Positions 43,860 through 55,260 of a DNA stretch of 64,000 bases are shown piece by piece. Where the stretch lies: positions 268,579-332,578 of the forward strand of contig RDEW01000002.1 of assembly GCA_011109175.1 (NCBI GenBank). Direction: 5' to 3'. The translations under genes and the position numbers were made by a program. The notes beneath the pieces are model-generated. The model was given only the letters and a program-made list of their open reading frames with translations. It was not told the origin of the DNA and searched no databases. This stretch comes from Dicyema japonicum (taxonomy: Eukaryota; Dicyemida; Rhombozoa; Dicyemidae). Numbering within the stretch: position 1 is the first letter of the stretch; each line of letters begins with the position of its first letter.

Positions 43860-44495
43860 GTTCTCAAAATTTTAGGATGTAGCCAAAGTTGAAGCTGCGA
43901 TTGGCTGACTTTTTCAAAAGACGTGATATAGTTAACTGTGGCAATCTCAGATCAACATCACGATTACCGTAAAACTGGTTCTCCGCTCTTTCGATACTTT
44001 TCAACCTATTCCTTCACAGCATACCAAAGGAAGGATAAATATAATTAAACCAAAGGAAAGATAAGGAAGGATAGATAAAGATAAATATTCCGTGTTAATA
44101 TCCAATTCAAAAATTCTATTTTGATTGATTTTTTTTGTTTCAATAATTACGTTTATTTTTGATAAAAAACAGAAAAATTTGTTGGTTTCTACAATTAATC
44201 GAACGCTTGGGCTTTTGAAACGTCCCGATTAGTTTTCTAAACTTCTATGTTAGATGTATTTCAGTTCAAACACGAGAAACGTGCGTCCATTTTGATTTCT
44301 GTGATTTGAGCTCTCTGGTTTTTACTTTTTGCTCAAACCCTCAATCATAGTTTTTTCTCAGTAGTCGGCTAGGAAAAGTTTGTGAGACGTTTACTTTCTT
44401 TAACTAAGGCCATCCCGTCATATCGTTTAGGCACATCTTGTATTCAAGATAGGGTGGTTGACATAGCCTACTGCTCTTTGTAAGGAAGTGACCGA
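43860..44495. other. No gene recognised
   Basis: Contains a local near-repeat of AAAGGAAGGATAAATATAAT-like sequence around 44030-44090; otherwise unassigned. Confidence 0.35.
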
Positions 44496-44825
44496 TCAGG
44501 TTAATATGCCGACATGCAGTGAAAGCAAAGGAAGATGTTTAAAGTTAGTTGGTTTGTCTCCCTGATAGATGTTTGACGGGTCGTCATGACCGTGAAAAAT
44601 CCCATCTGAGATAGTAATCCTTCTCCCTTGTATCGGGTAGTTGGCAATCATAGGAGTGCTAGCATTGATATCTCTACCAATGATCATATTTTTCATGGAA
44701 GCCAAACTGGATATATAGGGGATAGCGTAATGTTTCGTTCCAAAACCAAATGGGGCGCGTAGATCTTCACAAAGGTAATTTTCCATTTGTTGTTCCATTG
44801 GAGATCGGTATAATTTAAGTAACAT
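44496..44825 (-). pseudogene. Likely APE endonuclease fragment of a Jockey-like retrotransposon
   Basis: The minus strand gives SLASMKNMIIGRDINASTPM, followed by IQGRRITISDGIF and NIYQGDKPTNF. This resembles the order G-D-(F/L)-N-A, R-G-x-x-L.. and N.G.PT.F in Jockey-type endonucleases, with Arg replacing the Gly of GD. The match is moderate; a protein of other origin is possible. Confidence 0.4.
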
Positions 44826-45539
44826 CGTCTTCTCTCAAAAGATTTTTCCCCACCTAATTAATTTTCATCCATTTAAGATCTTTCCGGTATAAAATGAAGA
44901 GGTCATCACTCCGCTTATTCGTTATATGCAGGACCAACAGAGTAGGGCTGCTAAAAAGAGTCTCGCCTATTGAATCAAAGCGATGTCAATCTTCAGCTGG
45001 GCCATGAGAGAGCGTAGTTCAAATTTTGCTTCTTATCATTGATATTTGAATTTAGCAAAGTGGTCCATCGCTTGCGGTGGTTTAGACTTTTTCTGTAATT
45101 GAGAATAAAGAGCTGTCGCCAAAAAGAAAGTATCACCATAGGTAATGCTTAATGGTTCTCGTTACGAATACTTACGGAATTGGCGAACCACATAAGCCAT
45201 GCTAAATTAATATGAAATATTTTGATAAAGTTTGATATATTTCGAAAAACTTTTAGGAAAAGGTTAATAAATAAAACTTAAATTTATTCTATTGATCACA
45301 AAGATTTTTATTAAGGAAAGAAAATAGAGTAAACGATTATATAGCGGGCCCTGACGGCGTGGCTATTCCTCTCACGATGGCGAGCGAGATTCGCTCAAAT
45401 AACCTTACAAATATTACCTAGATATTATCAATTTTTGCATTTCATGCAAAAGATCGGCAAACTATATAAAATTAGTATTGGATATATCATAGAAAATAGT
45501 TGTTAGCCAAAGGGCTGCGAAAGTAGAACCTCCTAAAGA
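44826..45539. other. No gene recognised
   Basis: AT-rich with no supported ORF or RNA gene. Confidence 0.35.
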
Positions 45540-45985
45540 CTATCATAAAAAAGACCCTTCCCACCTGCAGCTTGGATCAGCAAACTCTACATTCGAGTTA
45601 AGTTGCCGACAATTGAATATGGCTGTTCTGCATCGAGATTCGCTCTCAGGCGGAAAATCAAGTGGCATATACAATCAGACACCATCGTCCCCTCCAGTCT
45701 CCTTTCAAAGGTAGTAACATTGAAAAATGACCATGGCTTCCTAAGTGCCTGCAAAAAGCTAAGAAACCTATTCAGAGAAAGGACGGCCCATGCAGAAGAA
45801 TTCAAATCGACCATACTTCAATAGAATTTTTCTGCAGATACAAAATAAGGAACTTCCGGAGGGCAGTTGAGTCACTTACGGAACATTCAAGGAAAATTCG
45901 CGAGATGTTGAATGCTGAGATCACCTAATTAGTGAGTAAAAATTTTTCTTGGTTGTCTTGGAGTTTTAAAAAAAATAGTAAATAG
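45540..45985 (+). pseudogene. Family C retrotransposon RT C-terminus and 3' end
   Basis: KLPTIEYGCSASRFALRRKI corresponds to the L...EYGC block; KVVTLKNDHGFLSACKKLRN, then LFRERTAHAEEFKSTI, follows. The 3' end CGAGATGTTGAATGCTGAGA, TCACCTAATTA and TTGGTTGTCTTGGAGTTTTA matches 54900-54990. It is 5'-truncated and frameshifted after 45824. Confidence 0.7.
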
Positions 45986-46029
45986 AAAAGCTTGGTGCTA
46001 TGTGAATGCTTTATTTGAGATTTTTGTTT

Positions 46030-46200
46030 CTTTCTTTTGTTCCACCTCTTCCCTCTTCAAATAGAATGGCATCATGTGATCCACCTTTCTCAGTTGGTAC
46101 CCAGTGCCAGAGTGGCTATGCAGGTTATATAGACTGTTTGACATTAGAAGGACTGTCTCTGACAGTTCTAACTGAATACATCGGATACACGAACTTTAGA
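46030..46200. repeat. Short copy of the 7208/11963 repeat family
   Basis: CCTCTTCCCTCTTCAAATAG and AATGGCATCATGTGATCCAC parallel the first blocks of 7208-7383 and 11963-12135. Similarity fades after about 46090. Confidence 0.4.
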
Positions 46201-46661
46201 AATAAGGATGAATAAATATCTGATTTATTTGCCACAGGATAAAATAGAAAAAATGGACAAAAACAATAGAATTTACTAGATAGTTGTAATCACGTAGATT
46301 AAGGTATATCCAGTTCCCATAGGGGGAGTGAAACGCGTCAAACAATATCTGCAGTTGTGAGAACCCTTCACCTGCTGTATGGAAGAGTGATCATTTTTGG
46401 ATGCCGGGAGGACTAACGACTACTCTATTTTAGGCAAACCCACCTTCGAGTTCTCCCCTACGCCAAATACAACTGACGGATCTCTGTGAACATCCGCTCT
46501 AGGTTGTGACTTTCCTGCTAGCCACCGGTTTCTTTACTTGAAGGTAACTGGATAAATGAATAAATTGAAGTAAACCTAAAGAACAAGAGTGAACTACAAA
46601 AAAACAAAATAGTAATTTTAAAAAAAATTTAACATAAAAATATTTTATTTTAAATTTATTT
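46201..46661. promoter_or_regulatory. Upstream region of glycyl-tRNA synthetase
   Basis: The last 80 bp before the start codon are almost purely A/T. No specific promoter element was identified, and nothing else was recognised. Confidence 0.35.
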
Positions 46662-49081
46662 ATGTTAAATTTACTAAAACGTTTAACTCCAGTTATCCCA
46701 CGTTGTTCAATGTCGACATCAGAAATAACTATAATTACAGATAGACTACACTCTCTGGTTTACTAATTCTGATAATCCCAGTCAACCTCCAACTCAAAAA
46801 GCCATGAGGAAATGTCTCTCCTTTACAGCCAATTAACGCAACTTGTTGTTTTCTTTGCTAACAGATAGAACAGCGCTACTAATATATTTGATCGAGCCAA
46901 ATTAGAGGATTTATTAAAACAAAGATTTTTCTACATTCCATCATTCTCCATTTATGGGGGAGTTCAAGGACTTTACGACTACGGCCCTATTGGCTGTGCT
47001 ACCCAAGCCAATATCATTGCTCTTTGGAGAAAGCACTTCATATTGGAGGAACGAATGCTTGAGGTAGACTGCTCTATAATCACCCCTGAACCTGTCTTGA
47101 AGGCTTCAGGTCACGTGGATAGGTTCACCGACTATATGGTGAAGGACACGATCACTGGTGCCTGCTACCGGGCAGATCACCTTATTAAACGTATGTATTT
47201 AATATTTGTTTTTTGAAAATATTTTTTTTAATATTTATTTTAAAACAATAAATTTTATTTCTTTTAAATTTATTTAGAGTCATTGGAAACTAAACTTAAA
47301 GCAACTGAGTGTGAAGCTCTCAAAACTGAACTCAAAAATATTATCGATCTGGTAACTTAAGATATGCTATTTTTAGTTGGATGGATTCACTAGGGAAGAA
47401 ATGAACTCCATATTTAAAAAGTACGACATTCGTGCTTCCATCACAGACAATCCAGTTACGGAGCTTATGCCTTTTAATCTCATGTTTTCAACCTTTATTG
47501 GTCCCACTGGTGGTGTTAAGGGGTAACTTTTATTTTTTACACATTTTCAGTTTTTTGCGACCCGAAACAGCTCAGGGGATGTTTGTCAATTTCGACAGTC
47601 TCCTCCGTTTCAATCAGTATAATATTCCCTTTGCTGCGGCACAGATTGGAAAGTCTTTCCGTAACGAAATATCTCCCAGATCGGGGCTTATCAGAGTTAG
47701 GTATCCTTTCCCCAAATTTTATCACTAGGGAGTTCACTATGGCAGAGATTGAGCACTTTGTTGATCCTACTGATAAATCTCACCCAAAATTTAGTTCAGT
47801 TTCCTCTCTCAAGATAAATCTGCTTTCTCAAACCTCTCAGAAAGAGTGTAGCTCTACAATAGAAGTTTTATTGGGGGAAGCAGTATCGTCGGTGAGCTGT
47901 TTATTTTATTCCAGGGGGTTATTGCCAACGAGACGCTGGGATATTACATCGGAAGAATCTATCAGTTTCTGATTGCTGTAGGAGTGAAACATAACGGGTT
48001 GAGGTTCGTCAACATCTCCCGAATGAAATGGCCCACTATGCCTGTGACTGTTGGGACGCAGAATGTCTCACTTCCTATGTTTTGCTAACTTCTTATTCAG
48101 GGTTGGATCGAATGTGTTGGCTGTGCAGATCGGTCCTGCTATGATCTGTGTCAGCACTCATCGGCCACGAGGGCTAAACTGGTAGCCTCTCGCCATTTTG
48201 ATGAGCCGGTAATTGACTAGGCGCTAATTTAGGTCAAAAGAGTGTTTGTAAACTGTAACCCTGTTCCAAAAGTGATCAATTCAAGGTACAAAAAGGAAAC
48301 TAGTATGATCATTCAGTCTCTTAAGAGCCTATCTCCTGAATTGACAGAAAAACTGAGAGAAGAGCTCAGTAATAATGGGTTCGGATGTGTTTTATTGTAG
48401 CGTGTCTTGTTTGGAGATTGAAGGTAACAAAATTGAAGTTACTCCCGAAATGGTGCAATTCAAGCAAATCGAAAAGATTGTTTCTGGTTCTCGGTCATTT
48501 TATTCCCTAGATGAGGATTATGTCCCCGGAGTTATTGAGCCTTCGTTTGGAATCGGAAGGATTATTTATTCTGTGTTCGAGCAGAATTTCTCCTGCAGAG
48601 AAGGGAGTGATACCAGAACTGTTTGTTGTGTTGATTAGTATTAGTATATTGCACTTCCCCCACCAATTTGTCCCTATAAATGTGCTGTCTTTCCGTTGTC
48701 TAAGAATAAGGATTTACTGGAGGTTGTCGGTCAAATTGGTTTGATTATTTTTTAATTTTTTGAAAATGGATTACACGAGATGGGGGTTCCTTACAGATCT
48801 GATAACTCGGGGACCTCTATCGGGAAGAAATATGTTAGAAACGATCAGTTGTCTGTCCCCTTTGCCATTACTGTTGATTTTGATTCCCTTAAGGATTCTG
48901 CTGTCACTGTGAGAGACAGAGACTCGATGTTACAGATTAGAGTGCCTGTGAGTGGGAGGAGTGCTAATTATCGTAGATTGCTGATGTTGGGCCATTGGTT
49001 GCCTCCTTGAGCGCAACTGGAAAGAATAGTCGAACTTGGGGTGACGTTATACTCGAATATCCGCTTTTTAGATCATCCTAA
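46662..49081 (+). CDS. Glycyl-tRNA synthetase, 14 exons, with one frameshift and one bad acceptor
   Basis: Exons: 46662-46757, 46782-46844, 46869-47190, 47278-47351, 47377-47522, 47551-47700, 47729-47891, 47915-48078, 48101-48208, 48233-48378, 48401-48620, 48645-48738, 48763-48947, 48977-49081; about 678 residues. Twelve introns are 22-29 nt; one is 87 nt (47191-47277). Class II GlyRS blocks appear in order: [127 protein letters not shown]. It charges tRNA-Gly. The N-terminus [16 protein letters not shown] looks like a mitochondrial presequence before an internal Met17. Exon 8 lacks one base (near 48008) and intron 12 ends TG rather than AG, so the locus is either decaying or contains sequence errors. 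Confidence 0.92.
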
Positions 49082-49598
49082 TTGATTTTATTTTCCTAAA
49101 CTGTTTTCTAATGCTTTTTTGTGGGTCGTTGGCATGGTAACACGTGCTTTGGGTTGAAATTTGATCAAAGTTACTGTCAAAGTGTTTGAGAGTGGATATC
49201 TTGCTTTTGCTTTTTTAAGCGATCTAGAACTTTTTTGGAAAGGAAAATATTATTCCCACGTGTGAAGACTTTAAAAATAGTTCATAATAACTCTTAATAA
49301 ATGTTAGGTACCCCCACTACTTATGCATAAAAAGCTTTTAGAATTACGGAGCGTTGATTATTAGGGAGAAATAATAAGACATTTAAAAAAAATTTTAATA
49401 ACAAAATAGTACAATTAGGACAGTTCAAGACAAAAATAGGACAATTTTATTATTATTTTACTTTTTAAACCATTTTGTATTTTTAGCGTTTAACTATAAA
49501 CAAAATATCACAAATACTTAATCTGGGCTTTAAATTATTCTCAAAAATAACAATCTAAGATATCATTTGAGGACAATTTTTATGGAAATTAGCAAAAA
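49082..49598. other. 3' flank and probable start of hAT remnant
   Basis: No gene. Phrases TAGGACAGTTC and ATAGGACAATTTT near 49425-49450 recur near 50235-50270 and may be subterminal repeats of the following hAT remnant. Confidence 0.35.
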
Positions 49599-50290
49599 CT
49601 ATCCATTGTTAGAGAAATAAAAATATAACATGAAATATTTTTCAATATTGTTTTCATTGAAATTTTTCTGCATTACAACTTTCCCGTTAATGTTACTTTC
49701 ATCAATAATTAAATAAAAGTGTTTGTTTAAAATTGTTTTCTGTAGTTCAATAATATAAATTGTAGGGACATGGTAATTTAGCACATAGCTTTTTTATATA
49801 ACTATGTTCTAACTTGTGAAGTGAAATATCGGCATTTAAAAATTCTTTAACCAAAAGTTATCAAGTTTTCTTCGTTATCTTAAGTAAGAAAAAGTTGAGT
49901 GGTCTCTATGCTTTTAGCATTCAGTCTGATGTCTTTTCCATTAAGATGTAGATCAGTGTAGTATTGTTAGATGATTTTTCTATCTTAGAGCATTTTGGCA
50001 GAATAATTCTCCTTTGGTGTTCGTTTAAATATTTGATTTTTTGGAAATTGCTCTTGAAATTTATTCATTATTTTGCCTCTGAGTTCTAATAGTTTTAATA
50101 ATTGAGAAAATACAAACCTGCCATTGAATAAAAACTGCGAGTACACAAAAAACAATTTACAACGTGTAATTTAAAAAGACGTAAAAATACTAGCAAAATT
50201 AAAAAAATAATTAAAATAAATATGTCCTGTTTTAGGACAATTTTATAATTGAAATAGGACAAAGTCCTACTTTTTTGAAGAAGTGAAAAG
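49599..50290 (-). pseudogene. hAT transposase remnant
   Basis: On the minus strand FLNADISLHKLEHSYIKKLC appears near 49870-49800 in one frame, parallel to the N-terminal hAT block FLKCDIPLNKLSMTLFIDLF at 4020. YIIELQKTILNKHFYLIIDE follows in another frame, the catalytic-Asp block (F.LIIDES). Upstream NKFQEQFPKN may be the start. It is flanked by GGACAATTTT-type repeats and a CAAGGGATGCTTTTCACTTC end (minus strand, near 50300). It is heavily decayed. Confidence 0.55.
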
Positions 50291-50299
50291 CATCCCTTG

Positions 50300-50959
50300 G
50301 CTCTCCCTCACACCCAACAAGAAAACTTAAACAAACACAAGAAAATTTTTTTGTGGCACTGTGGATTGTATTTTTGTAGTAGGAAATGATGTCCTGTGTA
50401 CTATCACAATATCATCAATCAGTCGTTGAAGATCACGTGAGCAGGTCACCAAGTTAAAATGAAAAAATTTTAATTTTCTAAAATAGTTATTTTCAAGATC
50501 AAATCAAGGATATAGACCACTTTAGATTTTCTTATAATCAAAGAAAACTTGAAGAGTTCAAAGATGCCCACGTGGAGGGGTTCATCATACGGATTAATTA
50601 TACATATTTTGTTTAATATCATATTTCGTTTGATAATGTAGAAACCGTTTTGTTCATGGGCAATAGAAAAATATTAAAACAAATGTTGGACAAATCACCA
50701 GTTGAAGAGATTAGCGGGACTAATCACGCTACGAGGATTTCCCAGCCTTGACTAGGTTTCGCTTCCAATCTCGGAAAACACCAGTAGTGACAGACCAATG
50801 AAAGCATTAGTATTCCAATTTTATATGAAATACTCGGAATTTCTGCAATGTTTGCGTATACCCAGATGCGCGTAGAATAAAAACTCGGATTTCAAAAAAT
50901 AACATTATTACTTAAAGATTCAAGTAAAAGTAATTATTTTATAACGCCCGTCTAACGCT
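50300..50959. other. Unassigned sequence
   Basis: No ORF or RNA gene supported. Confidence 0.35.
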
Positions 50960-51500
50960 TCTATGGACCAACCTCTATTGCCTGTATAGGTGTGTTCACG
51001 TCGCTGCACATCTAGGTTGACCACCAGGAATCGATACTCCATGCCTCCTCTCAGCTTGCATACTCGCCAAAGTCTTCCGCGTTTTTATATAAGCTTTGAC
51101 CATTTCCTCTAGTTTGAGGGCATCCAGTTAGCCTTTGAAGAATCTCGAGACAATTCCATCCAAGTTGATGACCACAGAGATTATTTTCACCTTTGCAGGA
51201 TGGATAATCTCAAATTACTTCTCCAGTCATAGTTGTGGAACTTTTCTACCTTGTCAAGCTCGGGGGAGTTTAGCCAAGTGATCCAATTTTAACAAAAGTA
51301 ATCGTATTGTTTATCTTATCATGAACTAAAATGTCGGGTTTGTTATTCGTTACAGCCGTATCCGTACTGATCGTCATGTCTAAACGAATCTCCAGAAATT
51401 CATTTGCGACAACAGAATGTACTGAATGGGTCTTCAGTTTCTTAATTTTTATTATTCCGCGTTGACGGCAGAGATGCAGGTGTAAAGATCTGACCACTAA
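50960..51500 (-). pseudogene. Family B retrotransposon RLE fragment
   Basis: The minus strand encodes HSVHSVVANEFLEIRLDMTI, NNKPDILVHDKINNTITFVK, then across frameshifts LDKVEKFHNYD, KVKIISVVINLDGIVSRFFK and LASMQAERRHG. These align in order with the 62316-62936 protein (KPDIFVYDKIKKEVTLIEV, EKLHKYD, VKIIPVVLTWDGVVSRCFK, LESMLIEHKHG). The catalytic IEVG is FVKI here. Confidence 0.75.
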
Positions 51501-52399
51501 AGTTGAAATAATAATCTATAAAAAAAAACTTTATTGTTATGTATTGACAAAAATTTCATTATCTGGTATATCGCTTTGATAATTGAAATTGTTTTTTTTG
51601 TTGTAAACACTGGTCCACAAATTATAACAGATTCATGCTCTATATTTTGCCTCAAATATTAAAATTAGTGTCGTAAATAAACTTTGTTAAGGGGTCGATA
51701 TGGATATTTCAATTTTAAAGAGTGGGCCACAGTCTTAAGTGATGAAATACATCGAGAACCTTTTAATCCAACAATTTAAAAGTGACTTCATTCTTCTCAT
51801 GAGTTTCAGCCTTCGAATAAATGTTCCAACCAATCACAATGGTATTATATCATTTTTATTCGAGATATAGTTCCAATCCTCGTTCCGAACATTTGTGCTA
51901 AGAATCTGTGAATAGATATTTTTTGATAGAAGAAAAGCTATTTCAAATTTTTCTTGTTATTCTGATCATTTAAGAACACCACAAGAATATTAAGTCAATG
52001 TGAAATTTTATTTTAAATTAAAATAAAATAAATCATAAGTTATAATCAATTAATTTGGTTCCACATCGAGGTTTTTATCTGAAAGGTTCTTTTCCATTTT
52101 TACGCTTCCTACCAAGTGTTAAAAAATCTGAGGGTGTCTAAAAAACAAGGTGAAGTAGTCTCCAAATCGAGATCGGACTGTAGTCACTTCGTCTAGATCA
52201 AACTGTATCGAATACAATCTCTACTTTGTGGTTTAGACATGAAAGACATATTAAAGTAGAACAATTTGACCTATTTATGGTACTGACAATTTTTTCTCGA
52301 CAAAATGCTAATATTTGCTGGCACATAAATGAATTTAGTTAATCATCAACGTTATGAGAAAGTCAATGCGGAAATCTGGTTTGGGCCGATTACCCTTAT
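51501..52399. other. AT-rich intergenic sequence
   Basis: No supported feature. Confidence 0.35.
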
Positions 52400-52469
52400 G
52401 ATAATCCATAGAGTAAGGGCCAACACTCCAAACGTCTCAAGAGAAATTAATCGAAAAAAACTTATTGTA

Positions 52470-52534
52470 TCAAAAAATTGCGGTTTTACGTAGCTATTTT
52501 TTAATATTAATGATAATGTTCGATAAATAAAAAA
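52470..52534 (+). promoter_or_regulatory. Upstream block shared with the second tetraspanin gene
   Basis: TACGTAGCTATTTTTTAATA, then TTAATGATAATGTTCGATAA and ATA before the start codon, parallels the block at 57040-57103 (TACGTAGTTATGTTTTTATA, TTAATGAGAATATCCGATAA). The shared stretch ends right at the ATG and likely contains the core promoter and 5' UTR. Confidence 0.55.
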
Positions 52535-53300
52535 ATGGGCGGTTGCAATAATTGTATTCTCTTTCTAAATGTTGTTATTTTGGCTGTAATGTGATATAAT
52601 AAAGTTCAAGGGCATTGCAGGAGTCGGGTTTTATTGTGGGGGAATGGTAATGAAGAACATCGTCAGATATAAACTCCTTGAGATCAAATATTTCAAAACT
52701 TCTGGAGTTTTCGTGATTTGCACTGCTTTGGTGGCCTTAACAGCCGCAATTTCTGGACTCTGCTTAGTGTTTCAACAAAAACCCACGTGTTCTAAATATT
52801 TAGTAAGATTTCTCACTCATTTAGTTCAAATCCTTCCTTGTCCTCATTTTCTGCCTGATTACTGCGGGGACTGTCATCTACTGCGTGCACAGATCATCAG
52901 TCTGGTTTTTTGATATTTTTAGTTTGAAAAAATTATTAAGAACGCCCTTGTTGACGATATAAAGAAATACAACGCGACTAAGGATGAGATTGATTTCTAT
53001 CAGGAAAATTTCAAATGCTGTGGAGCTATCAATTCGACAGATTTCCTAAATATTGGTGTGGAGATCCCCAAAAGTTGCTATTATGGGGACAAAATTCTAA
53101 GAATTTACAAAACCGTACTGTGCCTTGTTATTTTAGGGATGCATCGAGGCATTCAACAATTTAATCTTCAAATATAAAAATTACTTCATCGCAGGGTGCT
53201 GTGTGATTTGTCTGCTCATGGTTGTCTGATAGTTTCAATTTCGCAGTTATTCGGAATCGTAATGGATTATAGCAAAGACAACGAATATAAAGAATTCTAA
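52535..53300 (+). CDS. Tetraspanin, 6 exons, 217 residues
   Basis: Exons 52535-52585, 52605-52802, 52825-52899, 52923-53114, 53137-53220 and 53247-53300. Introns are 19, 22, 23, 22 and 26 nt and all phase 0. TM1 lies at about residues 6-32, TM2 54-75, TM3 84-104 and TM4 187-206. The large extracellular loop has the diagnostic CCG (140-142), C160 in PKSC and C174 in the following GC, the minimum two-disulfide tetraspanin loop. Such proteins organise partners in membrane microdomains. The small loop is short. Intron 1 (GTAATGTGATATAATAAAG) is only 19 nt, and intron 3 starts with the unusual GTCTG. The paralogue at 57104-57832 has the same exon layout. Which tetraspanin subgroup it belongs to cannot be decided. 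Confidence 0.93.
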
Positions 53301-53835
53301 TTCGCCACTTAAATTTCTTTATTTTAGTCAGAATTTACTAATTGCGTTAATTTCTTTACTAATACTCTGAGATTGTTTTATATTTTCATTAATAGATCAC
53401 TGGCCAACGTTTCTTGTCGCAAAACTGTTCTGGAAAATTTTAATCTGCGACGGATCAGGATTTTGGCTCCCCTCAAGTGACCAGCTTGGGGACATCATCT
53501 ATAAAATCCTCTCCGGACCAGAACCACCAATGACGCTAAGGTTTGTTGGAGAACCCAACACTACTAGGTGGATGCTTGATGGCAGCCGGACTCCTACATG
53601 CTACTAAGGTCGGGGTAACTGTTGAACGTTCGGAGAAATGAGTCGACCTATCATTCATTAAACTGGTAATGTCGGATCGCTGAGAAACTGGATCTTTTAT
53701 CATATTAAACACTGGTTTCACTAAGGTCAGGAGTAGATTATTATTATTAAAAACCAAAAATCACCGACAAATTAAATAACTACATAGCCGTCAGGTGATT
53801 CCGGCCGCCTCGAGTAGCCATCTCATTCTTGCTCG
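53301..53835. other. 3' flank; part repetitive
   Basis: After the tetraspanin 3' UTR, 53570-53620 resembles 13870-13925 (GATGGCAGCC...AAGGTCGG), so this is repeat-derived. No gene. Confidence 0.35.
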
Positions 53836-54160
53836 GTGTTCTTCCCGGGTTCCAAAGCATTTCCGGATTGGGCGGGGTTTCTAAATTTTGTTAAAACACT
53901 CCTTAGACAATATAATGGGTGTTTCAACTCAAATTTGGACTTGCTCTACGTGCAGTATATTCAATCGTCTCTAACTTACGGATGTGCTGCATGGGGAACC
54001 AACCTATCAAACAAGAATATAGAAAAAAATCAATACCTTCCAAAAAATGGCCAGTAAGGTTTTGAAAAGGTTTTCTTGGACACCTATAAACCCTACACCT
54101 TTTGAGGAATTAGTGAGGAAAACCGGAGCCTTACTACCCTCCAAAAAAGTTAGATAGTTA
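53836..54160 (+). pseudogene. Family C-type RT C-terminal fragment
   Basis: LLYVQYIQSSLTYGCAAWGT followed by NLSNKNIEK is the L....SLTYG..AWG block ending Jockey/CR1-like RT domains. In the next frame LQKMASKVLKRFSWTP and PFEELVRKTGALLP continue it. 5'-truncated and frameshifted. Confidence 0.7.
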
Positions 54161-54749
54161 ATAAAATCTGAAATTCAGTGTTTTCGGTGCTAATATTTAG
54201 AATATATTAATATTAAGAACATTCTGAGATAGATAACTAACAATTTCCTTGTCTCTCTCAAATACCCGCTATTTGGGATAGACGGGATTCGAACCAAGAC
54301 ATTAGTGTATTTGCTGCTTTTTTATATCCGAAAGTTCACATATCAGATGTATCCTAGTCCTTAAGAGAGACGAGAGGTTACATCTATATTGAAGAGATAA
54401 AGTGTACTATACCAATAATCGATTCCACGAGAGCTACGTCATCCGCTTAACCATTAACCACGTGGGAATCGTAAAAAGTTTCTGTGCTACAGTATTGAAA
54501 AACAAAGAGGAAATTGTCTATAAATAAATCCAAATTTTGTGTGAATTATGATTCTGGAAAGCACGTGGTTAATTATAGAGAGCGTCGAAATAGTTATGTA
54601 AGTTGTCGAATGAACAAGAGAGGTTTTCGAATGTTGGGTAAAAGAATAAAAGTGTATGGAGAAAATCGTTTTCGCTTAGTTTTTAATAAACATTAAAGAT
54701 TGACGGATACGAAAAAAAGTGCCAAGTTTTTATCTAACTTTTTATTTCA
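54161..54749 (+). other. Mostly unassigned; contains one basic 60-residue ORF
   Basis: The ORF at 54514-54696 (MSINKSKFCVNYDSGKHVVN...) is Arg/Lys-rich and is followed by AATAAA just before its stop. It lacks family resemblance or a signal peptide, so it may or may not be a gene. A TTCGAATCCCG word near 54285 (minus) looks like a B box but no tRNA folds around it. Confidence 0.3.
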
Positions 54750-54990
54750 ATCTGGTGGCACCCCTTAAAAAAGAGGACAGGAAACCCATTCAGAGAGAGG
54801 GTGGTTCATGCGGAGGATTTCAGATTGACATTAAAAAAAGTGGACTCCGATAGAATTTCTCTGCAGAAATTAAAGAAGACACTTCAGAAACGCTGTTGGT
54901 TCATTTGAAGAAAGTTCGAGAGATGTTGGAGACTGGGATCACTTAATTTAGCAAGTTAATTTTTTCTATCTTGGTGGTCTTGGGGTTTAA
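54750..54990 (+). pseudogene. Family C retrotransposon 3' end
   Basis: Matches 45750-45985 through several blocks: ACCCATTCAGAGAGAGGGTG (compare ACCTATTCAGAGAAAGGACG), GAGAGATGTTGGAGACTGGG, ATCACTTAATT and TTGGTGGTCTTGGGGTTTAA. It ends in an A-run. Strongly 5'-truncated. Confidence 0.75.
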
Positions 54991-55179
54991 AAAAATTTCC
55001 CACGTTCCTATGTTCACCTGACCGATACAACTCCTGTTGCAAAGAGCTTTTGATTCAAATTGAGGTATAAATGAAGATATCTCAATATAATAGACGCTCA
55101 AATGTGAAATTTGTTATAAGTATGGCAATCGATAGATTATTGACAATTAAATAGTTTCGGGAGAACACAATGGGCCCCC

Positions 55180-55260
55180 AAGCTGGTAGCTTTTAGCAGA
55201 TCAGATGGAAGTCTTAATAATAAATGAGAGTAAACTAAAGAAACAAGAAATCTTTCATCT
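55180..55260 (+). pseudogene. Family C endonuclease start fragment
   Basis: AGCAGATCAGATGGAAGTCT, then TAATAATAAATGAGAGTAAA, encodes QMEVLIINESKLK, matching the endonuclease start in the 16.5-17.0 kb copies (QMEVLIINETKLK). Confidence 0.6.

Noticed and set aside
54240-54380. Possible tRNA on the minus strand around GGTTCGAATCCC
   Set aside because: Good B box, but the T-stem does not pair and no matching 5' acceptor strand or D-arm was found upstream.
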